In this document: piece by piece, positions 8,546-11,335 of the stretch
How the letters are laid out: every line of letters starts with the position of its first letter
Position numbering within the stretch: position 1 is the first letter of the stretch
Notes under the pieces: generated by a model
The model's input: only the letters and a program-made list of their open reading frames with translations
What the model was told of the DNA's origin: nothing
The model's database searches: none
Program-made: the position numbers and the translations under genes
From: Ruminococcaceae bacterium UBA5450
GTDB lineage: Bacteria > Bacillota > Clostridia > Oscillospirales > Acutalibacteraceae
DNA: 11,335 nucleotides
NCBI GenBank assembly: GCA_002424295.1
Contig: DIQY01000108.1
Coordinates: 315-11,649 of the forward strand
Direction: 5' to 3'

Positions 8546-9478
8546 ATGGGCTTTTTTGAAAAAATTAAAGCGGGATTGAAAAAAACCCGTGACAGCATGA
8601 GTCACAATGTGATGAACATGCTCCATTCGTTTACAAAGATCGACGAAGATCTTTTTGAAGAATTGGAAGAGCTCCTTGTAATGGGAGATGTGGGAGTTGA
8701 AACCTCTCAGCATATCTGTAACAAGTTGCGTGAAAAAGTGAAAGAACGTGGAATTACCGACCCAAATGAAGTGATGGAACTTCTCCGAGAAACAGTGGCA
8801 GATATGCTGCGCGGCGGGGAAGAACTCAACCTTCACACGAAGCCCTCTATCATTCTGGTGATCGGGGTAAATGGGGTCGGCAAAACGACGACCATTGGAA
8901 AACTTGCCAATCGGTTAAAATCGGAGGGCAAAGAAGTGATCCTCGGTGCAGCCGATACCTTTCGTGCAGCGGCCATTGAGCAGTTACAGGTTTGGGCAGA
9001 GCGTTCCAACTGTGAGATGATCAAGCAGAAAGAGGGCAGCGATCCGGCTTCCGTTGTCTTTGATACCATTTCAGCGGCAAAGTCCCGCGGTGCAGATGTG
9101 ATTATCTGTGATACGGCGGGGCGTCTTCACAACAAAAAGAATCTGATGCAAGAACTTACAAAGATTCATAGGGTGATCGAACGGGAGCTTCCCGATGCCG
9201 ATCAGGAAATTTTATTGGTCCTGGATGCAACAACCGGGCAGAATGCAGTCAATCAGGCAAAAGAATTTAAAACTGCTGCTGGCATTACAGGGATTGTCCT
9301 TACAAAATTAGATGGAACCGCTAAAGGCGGGGTCGTCCTTTCGGTAAGAGAAAATCTGGGAGTGCCTGTTAAATTTATCGGCGTAGGAGAGCAGATAGAT
9401 GATTTGCAGCCGTTTGATGCGGATGCGTTTGCGACGGCTCTTTTTGAACGCACGCCCGAGGATTCTCAATCAGAGTGA
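8546..9478 (+). CDS. ftsY: Signal recognition particle receptor FtsY
   Basis: FtsY is the membrane-associated GTPase that receives SRP (Ffh)-bound ribosomes and delivers nascent membrane proteins to the Sec translocon. The 310 aa protein is essentially an NG domain: a helical N domain (about 1-95) and a GTPase G domain. Motifs are G1 GVNGVGKTT (107-115), DTFRAAA (from 137), G3 DTAGR (189-193) and G4 TKLDG (253-257), followed by GVGEQIDDLQPFD. The long acidic A domain of the E. coli protein is absent. Membrane contact probably relies on the basic amphipathic helix at the N-terminus (MGFFEKIKAGLKKTRDS). AAGGAG at 8529-8534 precedes the ATG by 11 bases. The smc-ftsY pair is conserved in B. subtilis and relatives. 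Confidence 0.97.
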   Translation: MGFFEKIKAGLKKTRDSMSHNVMNMLHSFTKIDEDLFEELEELLVMGDVGVETSQHICNKLREKVKERGITDPNEVMELLRETVADMLRGGEELNLHTKPSIILVIGVNGVGKTTTIGKLANRLKSEGKEVILGAADTFRAAAIEQLQVWAERSNCEMIKQKEGSDPASVVFDTISAAKSRGADVIICDTAGRLHNKKNLMQELTKIHRVIERELPDADQEILLVLDATTGQNAVNQAKEFKTAAGITGIVLTKLDGTAKGGVVLSVRENLGVPVKFIGVGEQIDDLQPFDADAFATALFERTPEDSQSE

Positions 9479-9492
9479 AAGGAAAGACCTGT

Positions 9493-10086
9493 ATGAAATT
9501 TGTGATGGCAACACATAATCCGAATAAAGTGCGTGAACTTTCCCGAATTTTAGAGCCGCTTCAAATTGAAGTAGTGCCGGCTGAGAATCTAAAAGAAGTG
9601 GAAGAAATAGGTACCTCTTTTGAAGAGAATGCGTATCTGAAAGCTGCCGCGGCCTGCAAGAAAACCGGTTTTCCGGCAGTCGCTGACGATTCCGGACTTT
9701 GCGTCCATGTTTTAAATGGTCAGCCGGGCATCCACTCCGCACGGTGGGCGGGACCGGATGCTGATGACAATGACCGAAATCAAAAATTGCTTGCTGCTTT
9801 GAAAGATGTGCCGAAAAAAGACCGACTGGCAACTTTTGTCAGCGTGATCTGCTGCGTCTTTCCAAACGGCGATATCCTGACTTCCCGCGGAGAGTGTCAG
9901 GGAATCATTGCAAACGAGCCTCATGGAACAGACGGATTCGGATATGACCCGCTTTTCTTGGTGGGAGAAAAAACTTATGCGCAGATGACGGCAGAAGAAA
10001 AAGATCAAGTGAGCCACCGCGGCAAAGCTTTGCGGCAGTTTGCAGAAAATTTAAAGAATTATAAGGAGAAGCACCATTTATGCTGA
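9493..10086 (+). CDS. rdgB: dITP/XTP pyrophosphatase, RdgB/HAM1 family
   Basis: This enzyme hydrolyses non-canonical purine triphosphates (dITP, ITP, XTP) to monophosphate and pyrophosphate, keeping deaminated bases out of DNA and RNA. From the ATG at 9493 it is 197 aa, the normal family length. Motifs are the N-terminal ATHNPNK (6-12), SFEENAYLKA (42-51) with a metal-binding glutamate, VADDSGL with D66 as the likely catalytic aspartate (E. coli D69), GIHSARWAG, FGYDPLF and SHRGKAL. A GTG at 9475 would add six residues. I prefer 9493 because AAAGGA (9478-9483) is nine bases upstream and MKFVMATHN is the usual N-terminus. It follows ftsY by 14 bp and overlaps the next gene by 7 bp. In B. subtilis the homologue (ysnA) lies elsewhere, near rph. 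Confidence 0.94.
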   Translation: MKFVMATHNPNKVRELSRILEPLQIEVVPAENLKEVEEIGTSFEENAYLKAAAACKKTGFPAVADDSGLCVHVLNGQPGIHSARWAGPDADDNDRNQKLLAALKDVPKKDRLATFVSVICCVFPNGDILTSRGECQGIIANEPHGTDGFGYDPLFLVGEKTYAQMTAEEKDQVSHRGKALRQFAENLKNYKEKHHLC

Positions 10087-10388
10087 CAAGTAATCAGCGC
10101 GCTTATCTGCGCGCTTTGGCAAATCCAATTGATACGATTTTGATGGTCGGAAAATCTGGAATTTCCGCCGATGTTATCAAGCAGGCGGACGATGCACTTT
10201 TAAAAAGAGAACTGATTAAAGGAAAAACGTTGGAAACCTGCGAACAAACAAGCAGAGAAACAGCCCAAAAGATTGCAGAAGAAACAAAGAGCGAAATCGT
10301 GCAGGTCATCGGCCGAAAATTCGTTTTATATCGCAGAAATGACAAAGAACCGAAAATAACCCTTCCCAAAACGAAGAAAAAAGGATAA
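10080..10388 (+). CDS. yhbY: YhbY-family (CRM domain) RNA-binding protein, ribosome assembly
   Basis: This is a 102 aa single-domain protein of the CRS1/YhbY family, whose members bind pre-50S ribosomal particles and take part in large-subunit assembly. The CRM fold spans about residues 1-95: the start LTSNQRAYLRALAN, the GKSG loop at 24-27 (analogous to the KH GxxG loop), the stretch LLKRELIKGKTLE, and the final strand VIGRKFVLYRRN. A basic tail (TKKKG) may add RNA affinity. AAGGAG at 10063-10068 lies 11 bases before the ATG, and the first 7 bp overlap the end of the pyrophosphatase gene. In B. subtilis the homologue (yqeI) also precedes nadD and yqeK, so the context fits. Confidence 0.94.
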   Translation: MLTSNQRAYLRALANPIDTILMVGKSGISADVIKQADDALLKRELIKGKTLETCEQTSRETAQKIAEETKSEIVQVIGRKFVLYRRNDKEPKITLPKTKKKG

Positions 10389-10393
10389 AATAA

Positions 10394-10412
10394 AAGAAGC
10401 TTGATGCTTTTT
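10394..10412 (+). terminator. Weak hairpin with U-rich 3' arm before nadD (possible attenuator)
   Basis: A seven-pair stem, AAGAAGC against GCTTTTT, with one G-U pair and a TTGAT loop, lies just after the yhbY stop. The stem is AT-rich and its T-run is part of the stem rather than after it, so strong termination is unlikely. It could cause partial termination, a pause, or mark an mRNA processing site. The 43 bp gap (10389-10431) holds only this and the nadD ribosome binding site; I see no convincing promoter boxes. Confidence 0.25.
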
Positions 10413-10417
10413 GTTCC

Positions 10418-10424
10418 AGAGGGG
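10418..10424 (+). promoter_or_regulatory. Ribosome binding site that sets the nadD GTG start
   Basis: AGAGGGG lies seven bases before the GTG at 10432. It supports GTG over the in-frame TTG at 10411, which would begin before this site and place it inside the coding region. Confidence 0.75.
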
Positions 10425-10431
10425 ACACACA

Positions 10432-11058
10432 GTGAAAAGACTTTTAATTTATGGCGGAACTTTTAATCCGATTCATCGGGCGCATCTGCATTTGGCAAGG
10501 GAATTTCAAAAACGGATCAACGCCCAAAAAGTGATTTTGATTCCAGCGAGGATTCCGCCGCATAAAGAGGCTCCGGATCTTGCGAGCGGAGAAGACCGCT
10601 ATCAGATGTGCTGTCTTGCAGCAAAAGAGGAATCCGGGTTTGAAGTCAGCAATATGGAACTGGTTCGTGAGGGGCCAAGCTATACTTCTGATACGTTGGA
10701 GCAGATTTCCCGGGAATATCCAGATTGTGAGCTCTTCTTTGTCACCGGAGAAGATATGTTTCTCACGCTCCTTACATGGCATGATCCTCAGACGATTTTG
10801 AAGAATGCCACGGTCTGCGGGGCACCAAGAAGCCGGAGCGGCCTTTTCAGAATGCGCGCCTATGCACAAAAGCTCAGAGATTGCGGCGGTAAAACGCTGG
10901 TAGAAGATATTTCTTATTTGCCGATTTCTTCTACAATGGTGCGCAAGGCCCTTCAGGAAGGGCGGAATATCAGAGATTTAGTTCCGGATTCCGTTGCGGA
11001 TTATATTGAAAAACATTCTTTATATCAGGAGCGAAAACATGAATCTTACACCTTATGA
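10432..11058 (+). CDS. nadD: Nicotinate-nucleotide adenylyltransferase (NaMN adenylyltransferase)
   Basis: NadD joins nicotinate mononucleotide and ATP to give deamido-NAD, a key step of NAD synthesis in the cytoplasm. From the GTG at 10432 the protein is 208 aa, near the family range (189 aa in B. subtilis, 213 in E. coli). The nucleotidyltransferase signature is GGTFNPIHRAHL (8-19), followed by IPARIPPHK, then TGEDMFLTLLTWHDP and ISSTMVR (165-171), the ATP-contacting motif. The usual H-x-G-H reads H15-R-A-H18 here, so the glycine is alanine; all other key residues are present and I expect activity. The C-terminus DSVADYIEKHSLY is typical. The last 20 bp overlap yqeK. Another adenylyltransferase such as CoaD is unlikely given the ISST motif and the yhbY/yqeK neighbours. 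Confidence 0.95.
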   Translation: MKRLLIYGGTFNPIHRAHLHLAREFQKRINAQKVILIPARIPPHKEAPDLASGEDRYQMCCLAAKEESGFEVSNMELVREGPSYTSDTLEQISREYPDCELFFVTGEDMFLTLLTWHDPQTILKNATVCGAPRSRSGLFRMRAYAQKLRDCGGKTLVEDISYLPISSTMVRKALQEGRNIRDLVPDSVADYIEKHSLYQERKHESYTL

Positions 11059-11335
11059 AAACCTGATTCGGCCGCTTTTATCAGATGGCCGGTTTTATCA
11101 CAGCCAGTGTGTCAGCAGACGTGCCGGAGAACTCGCAAAACAGTATGGCGCTGATCAGGACAAAGCACAGATCGCAGGAATCCTTCATGATATTATGAAG
11201 GATATTCCGAAAGAAAAACAGCGGGCATTGATGAAAAAATATGGAATCATTTTGACGCCGGTAGAAGAAAATGCGCCGAAACTTTGGCATGCGATGCTGG
11301 GACCCGCTTATCTTAAAAATGAGAAGATCATTTCG
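11039..11335 (+). CDS. yqeK: HD-domain hydrolase YqeK (Ap4A hydrolase type), 3' end outside window
   Basis: The first 99 codons of a YqeK-family HD protein are present; the frame is still open at the window edge. B. subtilis YqeK is known as a symmetrical Ap4A hydrolase, yielding two ADP. Metal-binding residues visible are H21 (in FYHSQCV), the H50-D51 pair (in AGILHDIMKD) and H84 (in LWHAMLGPAY), in the order expected for the family; the last conserved aspartate would be beyond the edge. The ATG at 11039 has AGGAG at 11027-11031 seven bases upstream, inside nadD, and the genes overlap by 20 bp. nadD-yqeK is a conserved Firmicutes pair, usually followed by rsfS, which would be expected next. 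Confidence 0.93.
   Translation, partial: MNLTPYENLIRPLLSDGRFYHSQCVSRRAGELAKQYGADQDKAQIAGILHDIMKDIPKEKQRALMKKYGIILTPVEENAPKLWHAMLGPAYLKNEKIIS

Noticed and set aside
10444..10869. Minus-strand open frame of 141 codons inside nadD
   Set aside because: It is antisense to nadD, which has clear motifs throughout; the translation looks like a chance frame.
1..11335. Mobile element, phage, toxin-antitoxin, CRISPR, tRNA or riboswitch
   Set aside because: I saw no direct-repeat array, transposase, integrase, cloverleaf or long leader; coding sequence fills nearly the whole window.

Overview
The window looks like core-genome housekeeping DNA from a low-to-mid GC Gram-positive bacterium of the Clostridia. 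An Oscillospirales/Ruminococcaceae-type gut anaerobe is my best guess, but that is inferred from gene order and protein style, not from a marker gene. Eleven genes lie on the + strand with almost no space between them, and the first and last are cut by the window edges. There is no rRNA, tRNA, mobile element, CRISPR array or phage-like sequence.

Layout: topA (3' end) - trmFO - plsX - rnc - radical SAM gene - smc - ftsY - rdgB/ham1-type gene - yhbY - nadD - yqeK (5' end). Five junctions overlap (4, 4, 4, 7 and 20 bp) and one is exactly abutting. The remaining gaps are 14 to 43 bp. This suggests one long, translationally coupled transcript whose main promoter lies upstream of the window. The only non-coding stretch of any note is 43 bp before nadD, which holds a weak hairpin and the nadD ribosome binding site.

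The order joins three gene groups that are separate in Bacillus subtilis: topA-trmFO; plsX-rnc-smc-ftsY; and yhbY-nadD-yqeK. A nucleotide house-cleaning pyrophosphatase sits between the last two. Functionally the block covers DNA supercoiling and chromosome compaction (TopA, SMC), tRNA and rRNA maturation (TrmFO, RNase III, YhbY, perhaps the radical SAM protein), membrane biogenesis (PlsX, FtsY), and nucleotide or cofactor metabolism (RdgB, NadD, YqeK).

I found no convincing undescribed system. The points most worth a second look are a NusA-like KH motif at the C-terminus of the radical SAM protein, the absence of acpP between plsX and rnc, a Gly-to-Ala change in the nucleotidyltransferase motif of NadD, and the unusual translation start of rnc.
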